This document shows, one piece after another, positions 10,061 through 19,584 of a stretch of 30,662 nucleotides of DNA. How positions within the stretch are numbered: position 1 is the stretch's first letter; the number at the start of each line of letters is the position of its first letter. A model generated the notes under the pieces. It was not told where the DNA came from. It saw nothing but the letters and a program-made list of their open reading frames with translations, and ran no database searches. The stretch comes from Plakobranchus ocellatus (Eukaryota > Mollusca > Gastropoda > Plakobranchidae). Where the stretch lies: contig BLXT01000801.1 of assembly GCA_019648995.1 (NCBI GenBank), forward strand, positions 1,083,113-1,113,774. Reading direction: 5' to 3'. A program made the position numbers and the translations under genes.

Positions 10061-11215
10061 AAACGAAATCTGTTCTAGCCTCAGTATTTCAACTTTTCCT
10101 AATAGCTATTCTCCCGTGGTTAATAATCTGGCTTCTTTAGTTTCCAAGTTTCACCATCATCTGCTTATATAAAATCATACATTGCTGCTTCCAGTAAAAA
10201 GTAATGGTCATAAGCCCAACACATGTTTACATAAGCAAGTTACACGCTCTCTGCAAGCTTTATATCTTGACAAACATCATTATTATCATAATGATATAGC
10301 TTGACATTGCCACCGTAGGTAGGAGGTCAGTCATAAGCCCAAACGCCCATGTTTACACAAACAGGTTAGCTTCTTTCAAAAAACTACTGTTTTGATCTGT
10401 GATTAAATCTCATGGTTAGTTTGTATTGATGGTGCATATCTCTGATGCCTCTGGTGGGAAGTGATAGTTATGGGCCTGACACATGATTATCTAAATATCT
10501 TAGCTTCGTTCATCAGGTCTCTATCTTGACTAGTAAAATAATTATCATTTTTATGTTACATAGTTATTGCCGCTCCAGAAGGAAGTGACGGTCATAAGCC
10601 TGACACACACACTTGTTTACACAAACATTCTAACTTATGTCTTGACCAGCAGTGTAAAATGTTAGGTAGTTAGCCATTGGCCAGCAGGTAATTATGTTAT
10701 ATAGTTATTGCCGCTCCAGAAGGAAGTGACGGTCATAAGCCTGACACACACATTTTTACACAAACATTCTAACTTATGTCTTGACCAGCAATGTAAAATG
10801 TTAGATAGGTAGCCATTGGTCAGCAGTGTAATTATGTTACATAGTCATGAACGTTCCAGAAGGAAGCGACGGTCAAAAGCCTGACACATGCACACACACA
10901 CTTGTTTACATACTCTAACTTCTTGTGTCTCGACCAGCAGTGTAAAATGTTAGATAGTTAGCTATTGACTATCAGTGTAATAAGTACTTATTGATGGTGC
11001 ATATGTCACTGCTGTTTCCAGCAGGAAGTTGGGGATCATATGCCTAACACAAATGTAAGTTTATAGAAATATCTTTTTTTGGCAGATCTCCATTAATGTG
11101 CAATCAAATTATATAATATTATTTATGTGTCTAAAGTCAGTGTCATTGCTGTCTGCAGTAGGAAGTGACAGTTGCTGGCGCTAAATGTTTAGACAAGCAC
11201 TTGAAACAAGGTAAG

Positions 11216-11639
11216 TTTCTTTTAGCAGTTATTTATCTTGACATGGAACATAATTACGTTTAAGAGGAATTGTCAAAACATTTTGTTGTCATCTTGATTT
11301 TTTTTTTTAATGCTCAAAAGATTGTCTACCTAAGAACCAAATTTTCAAAGATTGAACTCATAAATACATAAATCTTGAGTGTGGGGCAATAAAAAGTAAT
11401 GCTTAATGTTATAAAAAAGTCTTTTGAGAGTTATGGAATTAAATGCAATGCTTTGTATCATAAATGCATCCTTGTATAAATTAATCAAAACAACTTTTGA
11501 AGATAGCTTTACCAAAATCATTGAAAAAAAGTAGTCACTAACCAATAATTTAAGTCCATTCACCTCAAAGTCAAGAAACATACACCCGTTTTTTCACCTG
11601 GATCTACTGCTAATAACTGACTTTATATGATTAATACAT
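11216..11639. other. Non-coding stretch, nothing recognised
   Basis: AT-rich sequence after the last array monomer. A 78-codon minus-strand frame (11345-11581) has no recognisable domain and is treated as chance. Confidence 0.5.
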
Positions 11640-11765
11640 ACCTAGTACTCATCACTGGCCACATGGCTTGGACCAGGAAGAGTGACAGAGACACTGACCA
11701 CCGTTAAACATAGGGATTTGTGGAGGGACATGATCGCCAACGCTTATAAGCAAGGCACTTGAAGA
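11640..11765 (+). mobile_element. LINE 3'-end scrap (RTE-like family with KQGT C-terminus)
   Basis: It translates in one frame to LATWLGPGRVTETLTTVKHR, then DLWRDMIANAYKQGT and a stop at 11760-11762. This matches the end of the antisense LINE copy at 26273-26662 (LATWLGPGKVSDILVAVKDR, DLWRDMIANAYKQGT). Only the last 40 or so codons remain, the typical result of 5'-truncated target-primed insertion. Homology begins abruptly near 11655. Confidence 0.75.
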
Positions 11766-12369
11766 AGTACTCATCTATCCTTTTTCAGTCTGCAACTGGT
11801 GGTTCTTTTATTCAAAACATAACGTAACCTGGAAGCCATTTTTGAAAAGCTTTTTAAAATTTTACCTCCCTTTGCTGCTGTGATCTCTCAAGAAGCTTGT
11901 ATCACCAGTGTCTTTTTTTCCCCCCATCTGTTGAAAACTTGATCGCTTTACCATCTTCATTTTTTATCTGTTGCCCATGTATTAAAAATGTGATTAGATT
12001 GACCATCACTAAGGCCTTTTTCTCTGTTGCTCATTTTTTTGAAAACTTGATTGCGTGACCAGCTCCCAGGTGGAAACAAGTTTCTAGTCACTTTATAAAA
12101 TAAAAAGAATCTTAAAGCTGTGTAGCTTGAAATGAATCTCCATAGGTTAGCGAAAACAGGATTCGTCTTTTTAAATACACATTTTTTTGCTTTCTCTGAA
12201 AATTTGTGTGTTCTCTTCTAAACCTAGGTTTTGTCAAGCATGGAGAGCAGAGCAATAGGCCTACCAACCAGGCATACGAACTGTATCTCAGGGATTTTTA
12301 TGTAGACCCTACAGTGGCAGCTGCTTGCTAAGCAAGATCCATGGATGGAAACATGGCTGTTATTAGGGT
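11766..12369. other. Non-coding stretch up to the assembly gap
   Basis: No histone, kinase or transposon coding sequence is seen. Two stretches near 11925-11950 and 12027-12051 resemble each other (TGTTGAAAACTTGATCGC-like and TTTTGAAAACTTGATTGC-like), a minor diverged repeat. Confidence 0.45.
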
Positions 12370-12492
12370 NNNNNNNNNNNNNNNNNNNNNNNNNNNNNNN
12401 NNNNNNNNNNNNNNNNNNNNNNNNNNNNNNNNNNNNNNNNNNNNNNNNNNNNNNNNNNNNNNNNNNNNNNNNNNNNNNNNNNNNNNNNNNNN
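12370..12492. other. Assembly gap (123 N)
   Basis: A run of 123 N joins two contigs. The true missing length is not known from the sequence. A histone 3' stem-loop begins seven bases after the gap, so the gap probably hides at least the coding part of a histone gene. Confidence 0.99.
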
Positions 12493-12498
12493 ACCAAC

Positions 12499-12518
12499 GG
12501 CCTTTTTCAAGGCCACCA
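12499..12518 (+). promoter_or_regulatory. Replication-dependent histone mRNA 3' stem-loop (SLBP site)
   Basis: GGCCTT-TTTC-AAGGCC forms a perfect 6-bp stem (12499-12504 with 12509-12514) and a 4-nt loop. It is preceded by CCAAC and followed by ACCA at 12515-12518. This matches the metazoan histone stem-loop (6-bp stem GGYYYU/ARRRCC, UUUC-type loop, 3' ACCA) that binds SLBP and directs cleavage without poly(A). The purine-rich TTCTTGAAGATGACTT just downstream could be the U7 snRNP histone downstream element. The plus orientation implies a histone coding region to the left, inside the gap. Which histone it is cannot be told. Confidence 0.85.
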
Positions 12519-12540
12519 AAGTTTCTTGAAGATGACTTCT

Positions 12541-15500
12541 GACGACATATAACCAATGCTTTACTCTCGATGTCTCATTCTTATCTTCTCCTTTCTCTAT
12601 CTCTTTATCTTTCGTTTGTTTAAAGCGCTCTGGTTTTGCAAGAGAGAGAGAAAGGGAAAAGCATACAAGATAGGCCTACCAATATATAGGAAGGTAGATA
12701 AGTACAGAGATAGATTGACAGATAGAAATAAAAAGGATAAAAGAATATAAACACAGATATGTAAATCAGATGGAATGGAAATCAAAGATAGATTTGTATT
12801 TACCATAGGTTTATGAAACAATGCTATTTCAAAAAAGATAAATAGCCTGAAAGGTAGATTGAAAAAAAGATTATCTACTAGTGAAAATCGTAAGAAATAG
12901 ATTGATGTTCAAGGCAAAATGAGATAGAGGCAAATGAAGGAAATACCTCTATTCTTCATCAGTCAAACTAGGTAATCGTAACAAAAAAAGCAATTAAGAA
13001 GATTGAGGGAAAAAGAATAGCAGTCATCTTTTCTATTCATTAACACACTCTAAGTCTTAATGTGGTCTTACACTGTTCAAAACTTTTGGGGAGAGAGAGG
13101 AGCGGTTTGTTGATCCGATTATAATCATAAAACAAGTATCCTGAACATAATGATAATTGACACTCTAGATAATTATGGCTTATTGTTATAATGAAAACGA
13201 TAATGGGGATGGGGATGAAAAAGGTGATAATCATTAAACTTATGATGGAAATGATGCCTGGAATAAAATGAACATTTCATCCCTTTAATAATTCTAGTAA
13301 GATTAATCTATTTAGAGATGCTCAAAAGGGCAGTTAGTTATTGAATGCTTTTGATCCATGCCACTGCATGTATGACTCTACCAAAGCTTTACAGTTTACA
13401 GAAGCTGTCGGACCAAATGATAAATTAAGATAGTGATGTGAAGAGTTGCATTGATAAACAGATACTGAGATAGATTATTTTATTTTAATAACAATTGCTT
13501 CAAACAAATTTCTCATGGGCATCATGAGCACATGGCCTCCTTACCTACAAACTTGATAAACAGCAATTCTGTGGCGCATTGCATGAACCTGATAACCGAC
13601 ATGTTCTTTATAAATGAGATGATATGATGAAAAGGTACTGCTTACTACCCTTTGCGGCTTTATTTATCTAATTCAACAGGAGCCGTCCTAACCAGTTGTA
13701 ATGGGGACAAATTGCAGTTTAGTCACCCTTTTTTTTTTTACTAAGCAGCAAATTGTTTTAATTGATCAATCTAATTTTTGTTAGTTTCAACACAATTTTA
13801 TCTGATGTATAATTATGTAAATTGTATTGCTTATGATTGAAGTTTATCTAGATATTGAGCTCAAAATTGTATCTAGGAGGACAAGGTTTTCATTTAATAT
13901 CAAGATCCAGAAATTAAATCCTGAGTTTTGAATCACTCTTCTAGGTCTAAAACAGGAGCTATATAGATCAAAATCAGCAATGTGCAAAGTGTTGGTTATT
14001 CTTTTAATTCTAACTTAAGACTACATCTTACCTAGAGTCCCGCAAGCTTTAGAATCTTTTTTATAAGGCTAGTGCGGATGTCAAACGTGACTGGGAGTAA
14101 ACGTGTGAGATCCATCAACATCGCGAGGAAATATTTAAGCTTCGTAAAGATTCCAATGGGGAAAGTATTACTATTACTATCTGTAAAGGTAAAATTCATC
14201 GTGCCACTACTGTAGGGCCAGCTTGTAATTGCAAAGAAGTGGATCAAGGTATTGAAATTTGAATGCAGTTTGCGAATCTGGGACAGCTACAAGACACATC
14301 ATCGCAGAGGCTTTACAATAGCAAATTCCATTAAGAATGATCATCCCTAAAGAGTGTTGTCGACAAGCAATGAGAATACATGTATATATTCATTTACTTG
14401 AATCAAACCAGTGTTCCTATTTGTAAGGACAGTGTTACTCTTTGTCTTTAAGGCATCCAAGCTGCAAAGAGTTGCTATTTCACTGACCTGATTTTGAATA
14501 TTTATAGATAGATAGATTTATAGATTTCAAGGCAACTTAGTCATCATACACATCCCTACAACTCCAACGGTATTCTTTCCTCTTCTCAACACTGACCAAC
14601 TTCATGAACTCAATGAGAGAAAAAATATGTGAAGAAAGTGATCTGGCCTGTGATCTGCAGGATATTTATTCATTATGGTTTTTTACAAAAAAAAAAGAAA
14701 AATAAAAAGATAATAATTTAAATATTCCTTGTAGTTTGCTAAACATGGCTCTGAAAGATATCAATGAGGGTTTTTATGGTTTGAACCAATTGCTCATGCA
14801 CGAACGTGATGACCAACATGTCTGCAGTTTGACACTATCAGGCACACATAAAATCCAACGCTTATATGTATGAAGTAGGTCTATAAATACTTATGTGCTT
14901 TAAACTGAATTCGCCTGGCATGAGCTTGATAAGCCACATCACTGCGGGTTACAACATTATAAAAAGGTTCATGCAAGCAAATCGACTGACACTTAAACAT
15001 GGGGATTTTTGTTGTTGTTTTTGTAACTTATTCCGATGCAATTTCTGTAAAATCTAAATACTGTATGTTCAAAGCTGGTGCATAATACAACTATGCGACG
15101 ATTGTGTTTTTGGCGGTTTTAACCAAAAAATATACCTCTACTGGGTTTTCAAGCCTTTTACTTTGGGTGTCGATTAGCCCCTTTTGCATGCGTTTGGATA
15201 ATCAGGTTTATGCACGGGGCCACAGAATTCCAAAATTAAGTGGTAGGACTTTTCATGCACTGGGTCAAGGATTTGCGGGCGAAAGCGGCAAAAATGTTCA
15301 GGAATCGTCAAAATTGAGTTTTCCAAACTATATCACAAAAAGACGTAATTTCATCTGTACAATGATATGCGCCCGCGATTCATTTTTCCCACAATGTCTT
15401 AGCCTCATGAAAAATATTTGAAAATTGCCTGCATATGATAATGGGATTATAAAGATCTAATCGCCTTAGCAGGATAATATTAGGTTTCAAGCAGCTCCAT

Positions 15501-16114
15501 AAGCGGAGATATTGAAAAGTATGAACATTGAAAATCTTTTTATCAAGTTACAAAATTCAGAGGGGCAGATATAAATATTTTATTGCAAGACTAGCCTCAT
15601 TGAGTCAGAATTTCAACATTTCAGATTAATGAAACTGCTGTAAACATTTTTTTCTTTACACAAGTGTAAGCTATACATCTACAACTGTGAACACTGGTTT
15701 CAGCTTTGCTCACTCTCGGCCTAGATTATGAATTTTTTTGCATTTAGAAAATTTGTATTTAAGAGAAAGAAAGAAAAACTTTTGGGTTCGAATGAGAGGT
15801 GGATGGATACGTGTATTAAATTAAAATATGTAGAGCAGAAGAAAAGAGCTTTTTTGAACAGACTCATTCAAAGCTAAGTAAAAAATAAAAAAGGACTACT
15901 AAAGCATAACTTTCTGATGACGATGATATGTTGATATAAACCCACGCGCTCACTCCTGCGTTAAAAGTCATTCCTTGGCGGCAAGCCAAAGAAATGTAGC
16001 ATACAATCAAGGCTCCAACACTTGAGATTAAAAAATAAAAAATCTACTCTACATTTCTTGCACTCTAACAATTTTTTTTTCTAAAGCACTATACTTGATA
16101 ACAATGATTTTTGT
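12541..16114. other. 3.5 kb non-coding stretch, largely featureless
   Basis: AT-rich sequence with short GATA/GACA-type simple repeats (12690-12740, 14505-14520) and A-rich tracts (14680-14710). An open frame at 14101-14262 has a somewhat protein-like translation and is noted in the findings. A 105-codon frame at 15104-15421 has no recognisable domain. No RNA gene was recognised. Confidence 0.45.
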
Positions 16115-16132
16115 TATATTATAGAAGAAAAA
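16115..16132 (+). repeat. Candidate PLE target-site duplication, left copy
   Basis: TATATTATAGAAGAAAAA here is identical to 19077-19094, directly after the right inverted repeat. PLE target duplications are known to vary in length. It is AT-rich, so some chance of coincidence remains. Confidence 0.55.
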
Positions 16133-16221
16133 AACGTATACAAATACCGTACTCCCAGAAACAGATAAATAAGTTTAAGGATCCTGAAGATGCAATGGTG
16201 GTTGAAGGCAATGAAATGAAC

Positions 16222-16326
16222 ATAGTAAAAGTAAACAACCACCAACTCAAACTTATGAAAACAAATGAAACATCACAGAGTATACGTAAAAACGTCTCGC
16301 CCTAAAAGGCTTTATCAGAAAAAAAT
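16222..16326. repeat. Left inverted terminal repeat of the PLE
   Basis: This is the reverse complement of 18971-19079 with only scattered differences. It includes AGTAAACAACCACCAACTCA and ACAAATGAAACATCACAGA. PLEs are known to carry LTR-like repeats (pLTRs) in direct or inverted orientation, and this arrangement is inverted. It sits just before the RT region. Confidence 0.85.
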
Positions 16327-17595
16327 GGGGGCCTTTAAGGAACTTAAAAACAATGCTGACATTATTATTAAACCAGCTGATAAGGATGGGGCTGTCGTGG
16401 TTTTGAACACCACAGATTAAATGGCTGAATTCACTAGGCATATCAGTAATGCTACATATTACCGCAAACTTAATTCTGACTCCACTAAGAAATATAACAA
16501 ACGTATTAGTGATAGACTAGAACTAGGAGTAAGTAGTGGGGAAATAGATTCTGACACTGCGAAACGCCTCATTGTTCCCCACCCTGTCCCCGGGAGATTT
16601 TATATTCTTCCGAAGATATACAAAGAAGGGAATCCCGGGAGGCCTATAATAAGTGAAAACGGATGCCCTACAGAGACAATCTCTCTCTTTGTGGACTACC
16701 ATCTGAAGGATCTTGTTAGACTGGTTCCTCATACGTTCAGGACGATATGGATTTCTTACGTAAGATCCATAACATAAACGAAGTAGGCCTTCTTCCCCCA
16801 GACACCATCTTGTGTACAATGGATGTCAGCGCCTTGTACACGAATGTTCCTCACGGGGAAGGTATAGGCGCGTGCAAGTCTGCCCTGGAAAAATGGAGGA
16901 ACCCTAACTCCACTCCCTCATCCACTTTCCTTTGTGATTTGATCGAAATTATTCTTACATGTAATTGTTTTCAAATCGCCGATGATATCTGGCTTCAGAT
17001 ACACGGTGCGGCCATGGGTACATGTATGGCCCCTGGCTACGCTAATTTATCCATGGGCAGCTTGAGGACAATTTGTTGGCATCAGCAGCCACCAAACCGA
17101 AGATTTGGCTCAGATACATTGACGACATTTTCCTCATTTGGACCCATGGCCGTTCCAATCTAGACACACTCACCGCGCATGCTAACAATTTTCATCCATC
17201 TTTTAAATTTTCTAGTACTATATCATCTTCCCATGTCCCTTTTCTTTATGATTAGCCTGTCCGATGGCATACTCCAAAACGATCTATATTCTAAACCTAC
17301 AGACACTTTTAACTATTTACACTGGGCATCTTGCCATCTATACCACACAAAAAGAAATATTCCCTACAGTTTAGCTTTTCGTCTCATCAGAATCTGCTCG
17401 TCTGGAGAGGCCCTCACAGATTGACTTCGTCAACTTTCATTACATCTTCAAACCCGCGGCTATCCGCTTAGGCATATAAAGACTGCAATCGCCAAGGCTA
17501 AACAAATTCCACGACACAGTGCTATACAAAAAAGGAACAACGTAACTACTAATAAAAATGAAAGAATACCATTCGTTATTACTTTTAATCCCGCT

Positions 17596-18210
17596 TTGCC
17601 TAATGTATCATCTATTCTCAAAACATATCTACCGATCCTTCACTCCTCTGATCGGTGTAAAAAGGCTAATCCTTCTCTTCCGGTTACAGCCTTCCGTCGC
17701 CCTAAGAACCTTAGAGACGTGCTTGTTCATTCATCTACACACCACACCAATAAAATCGGTTTCAGCCCTTGCCATTCTTCCAGATGTAAGACTCGCATGT
17801 ATACTCACACAAACTCATCTTTCAAATCCTCCACCGACGGCCAAACATATAAGATCACCCAGGGTCCCCTTACATGCAACTCAAATAACATTATCTACCT
17901 CATCACTTGTCAAAAATGTTTTAAACAATACGTTGGTCAAACTTGTCAAACACTCCGATCCAGATTCTACCACCATCGTTTTACAATCCACAATGACAGA
18001 GACACCCCAGTAGCTAAACATTTCAACCTTATCGATCATAACATCCAACACCTTAATATTATCGCTATCGATCACCTTCCACACTCTGACACCATCAGCA
18101 GACTCAATAAAGAAACATTTTGGATCCACACTCTAAAAACAACGGAACCACAAGGGCTGAACATGAATGAACAGTCGTCTTTTCTCATTCATTTACGTCA
18201 ATCGTTTTAG
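17596..18210 (+). CDS. PLE C-terminal part with GIY-YIG endonuclease (part of the fossil element)
   Basis: A 204-codon open stretch. It holds the GIY-YIG nuclease block: NIIYLITCQKC, the CFKQYVGQT turn that corresponds to the YIG half, LRSRF with the conserved Arg, then TPVAKHFN and an acidic/aromatic stretch ending at KETFWIHTLKT. In animal PLEs this nuclease nicks the target so that reverse transcription can be primed. It ends at a stop at 18208-18210. As part of a broken element it is not expected to be expressed. Confidence 0.85.
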   Translation: MPNVSSILKTYLPILHSSDRCKKANPSLPVTAFRRPKNLRDVLVHSSTHHTNKIGFSPCHSSRCKTRMYTHTNSSFKSSTDGQTYKITQGPLTCNSNNIIYLITCQKCFKQYVGQTCQTLRSRFYHHRFTIHNDRDTPVAKHFNLIDHNIQHLNIIAIDHLPHSDTISRLNKETFWIHTLKTTEPQGLNMNEQSSFLIHLRQSF

Positions 18211-18346
18211 ATACACCTCCCACCTGTGGTCTGATGACTTATTTCTATTATTTTTCATTTCGGTAGTAACTAATACAATACTGTAATCGTAGGATGTTTA
18301 CATTGTTCCTTTCTTTCTTCTTCGAGAAGTTTCCTTTCAGCGAATA

Positions 18347-18445
18347 TGGGAGTGAGAGAGAGAGAAAGAGAGAGAGAGATAGAGAGAGAGAGAGTGAGAA
18401 AGTGTGAGAGAGAGATAGAGAGAGAGAGAGTGAGAGAGAGAGAGT

Positions 18446-18481
<36 letters not shown>

Positions 18482-18535
18482 GAAAGTGAGAGAGAGAGAA
18501 AGAAAGAAAGAAAAGGGCCGACAAAAGGAGAGAGA
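18347..18535. repeat. (GA)n microsatellite in the PLE 3' region
   Basis: About 190 nt of nearly pure GA/AG dinucleotides with A and T interruptions. It generates long Leu/Ser and Arg/Glu frames on both strands that are not genes. Confidence 0.95.
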
Positions 18536-18760
18536 GACCGAGAGAGCGATAATTCTAGATTCTCCCTCCTCATTCACAAAATATAATTCATACTATATAC
18601 ATGCTTTATTTGAATTCGCATGTGGATGTATATTCACTCATATACATTTGTGTGTACTTGTGTTGATATTCTTCTATGTACGTCTAAATGCATATGTATG
18701 TGTATATGTACATATTTATTAATTTATATATATTACGTCTATGTAGGATGAATGTGTGTA

Positions 18761-18762
<2 letters not shown>

Positions 18763-18823
<61 letters not shown>
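18763..18823. repeat. (TA)n microsatellite in the PLE 3' region
   Basis: A nearly uninterrupted TA run, preceded by TG/TA-rich sequence from about 18640. It is a self-complementary slippage-prone tract between the coding part and the right inverted repeat. Confidence 0.95.
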
Positions 18824-18826
<3 letters not shown>

Positions 18827-18970
18827 CCTTTTTTTTCACGCCTTCTAATAATAATTATTCTTATTTCAGGGATTTTTTCATTTTACATTACGCATTTTCA
18901 ACGTTAAGGTTATATTTTATGTCATGCTCGTTTCCTTAGTACGTTTCTATGGTAGTTTATTTGTGTTAGT

Positions 18971-19079
18971 CATTTTTTTTTTCTGAAAAAGCCTTTTAAG
19001 GCGAAACGTTTTTACGTATAGTCTGTGATGTTTCATTTGTTTTTATAAGTTTGAGTTGGTGGTTGTTTACTTTCACTAT
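18971..19079. repeat. Right inverted terminal repeat of the PLE, with hammerhead-like fold
   Basis: Reverse-complementary to 16222-16326. It contains CTGAAAAA, then a GCCT-TTTA-AGGC hairpin (18991-19002), then GAA, then ACGT-TTTT-ACGT (19006-19017), then A. This layout resembles the minimal type I hammerhead ribozymes described in the pLTRs of PLEs (CUGANGA, stem II, GAA, short stem III, cleavage after H). The core is not a perfect match and a stem I is not evident, so the ribozyme reading is tentative. Confidence 0.7.
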
Positions 19080-19094
19080 ATTATAGAAGAAAAA
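19077..19094 (+). repeat. Candidate PLE target-site duplication, right copy
   Basis: This 18-base direct repeat is identical to 16115-16132 and abuts the end of the PLE. The pair places the element at 16133-19076. Confidence 0.55.
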
Positions 19095-19572
19095 TAATTC
19101 ACAACATTCTCGCTAGAGTATGGCCTTTTTATGCAGCATTCTGATGGTAGCGATGCAAAAGCTACCATGAGTATCAATCTGCGTCAAGGGTGCCTCTCCT
19201 GTCGTTACTTTTTGTTGACTGTTCTCTCTATGATAGATAAGATATTTCTATAATTGCATGGGCCTGTGAAACCTATGGAATGGATGGAAGGGAAAGCTTA
19301 AAAACCTATTGCTTCTTAAGCATGCAAGCTAAATTCATGTGATCTTGGCATAACATCTGTTGGGGTTTTCAGAGAAGATTATAAATTTTAAGGTCTATTG
19401 ATGCAGGGGTGGGAAGGAGTCTGGCCTTTCCTTTATCGTCGTAAAGGACTTAATCAGTATCACTGTTGATGCTTTGGGTTGATCCATGAATTATGTCTAA
19501 AATTAATCTCTATATGAATTATGATTCATGCATCTTTTCAGACATTGTTAAAAAAAAAAAAAGAATGATGTT
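19095..19572. other. Non-coding stretch, nothing recognised
   Basis: No gene or repeat is seen, apart from an A13 run at 19550-19562. Confidence 0.5.
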
Positions 19573-19584
19573 CCCTGTACAATA

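Larger units (their letters stand above)
6780..11215 (+). repeat. Long diverged tandem array, spacing about 99-141 bp, at least 25 monomers
   Basis: A core near GGTGATGGTCATAAGCCC recurs along 4.4 kb. Core starts include 7332, 7456, 7575, 7696, 7806, 7921, 8044, 8148, 8262, 8361, 8476, 8590, 8705, 8783, 9158, about 10200, 10325, 10460, 10584, 10725, 10865, 11026 and 11164. Each monomer also carries CACACAAACA, a CTTCTTTCAGCAGGCCT-like word, a TTGACAAGCAT word, a TATAT/ATAAT stretch and a GTCATTGCC word, in that order. Three sub-blocks are more alike internally: 7300-7680, 8100-8820 and 10560-10960. Spacing is mostly 110-125 bp, with about 140 bp on the right. No open frame spans the array, so it behaves as a non-coding minisatellite or satellite. 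Its function is unknown. Confidence 0.8.
16133..19076 (+). mobile_element. Penelope-like element (PLE), broken, RT plus GIY-YIG
   Basis: A retroelement of the Penelope class, which encodes a reverse transcriptase related to telomerase and, in animals, a C-terminal GIY-YIG endonuclease. RT hallmarks run in order on the plus strand: DIIIKPADKDGAVVV (about 16355-16400), PGRFYILPKI and GNPGRPI (about 16590-16650), MDVSALYTNVPHGEG (about 16820), AAMGTCMAPGYANL (about 17010) and the catalytic YIDD at 17115-17126. The GIY-YIG region follows (about 17890-18060). The frame is interrupted by about four breaks, so the copy is a fossil. Coding GC is clearly higher than in the flanks. Inverted repeats lie at both ends of the coding part. 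The PLE class is firm; the subfamily was not determined. Confidence 0.92.

Noticed and set aside
9943-10140. 65-codon frame in the 128-bp duplication
   Set aside because: The frame is not kept in the other copy and shows no protein-like signal.
6780-11215. CRISPR array
   Set aside because: The repeats are about 115 bp, degenerate along their whole length, with no constant short repeat/unique spacer pattern, in eukaryotic DNA.
12224-12556. Frames spanning the N gap
   Set aside because: They are artefacts of unknown bases, and the flanks do not read as a histone or any known protein.
15104-15421. 105-codon plus-strand frame
   Set aside because: It has no motif or family resemblance, and the surrounding DNA looks non-coding.
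18229-18262. CTGATGA just after the PLE coding end as a hammerhead core
   Set aside because: There is no matching stem II and GAA core downstream. The motif in the right terminal repeat is a better candidate.
18248-18722. Long frames on both strands over the (GA)n tract
   Set aside because: They are repeats of Leu-Ser or Arg-Glu, a plain product of a dinucleotide microsatellite.
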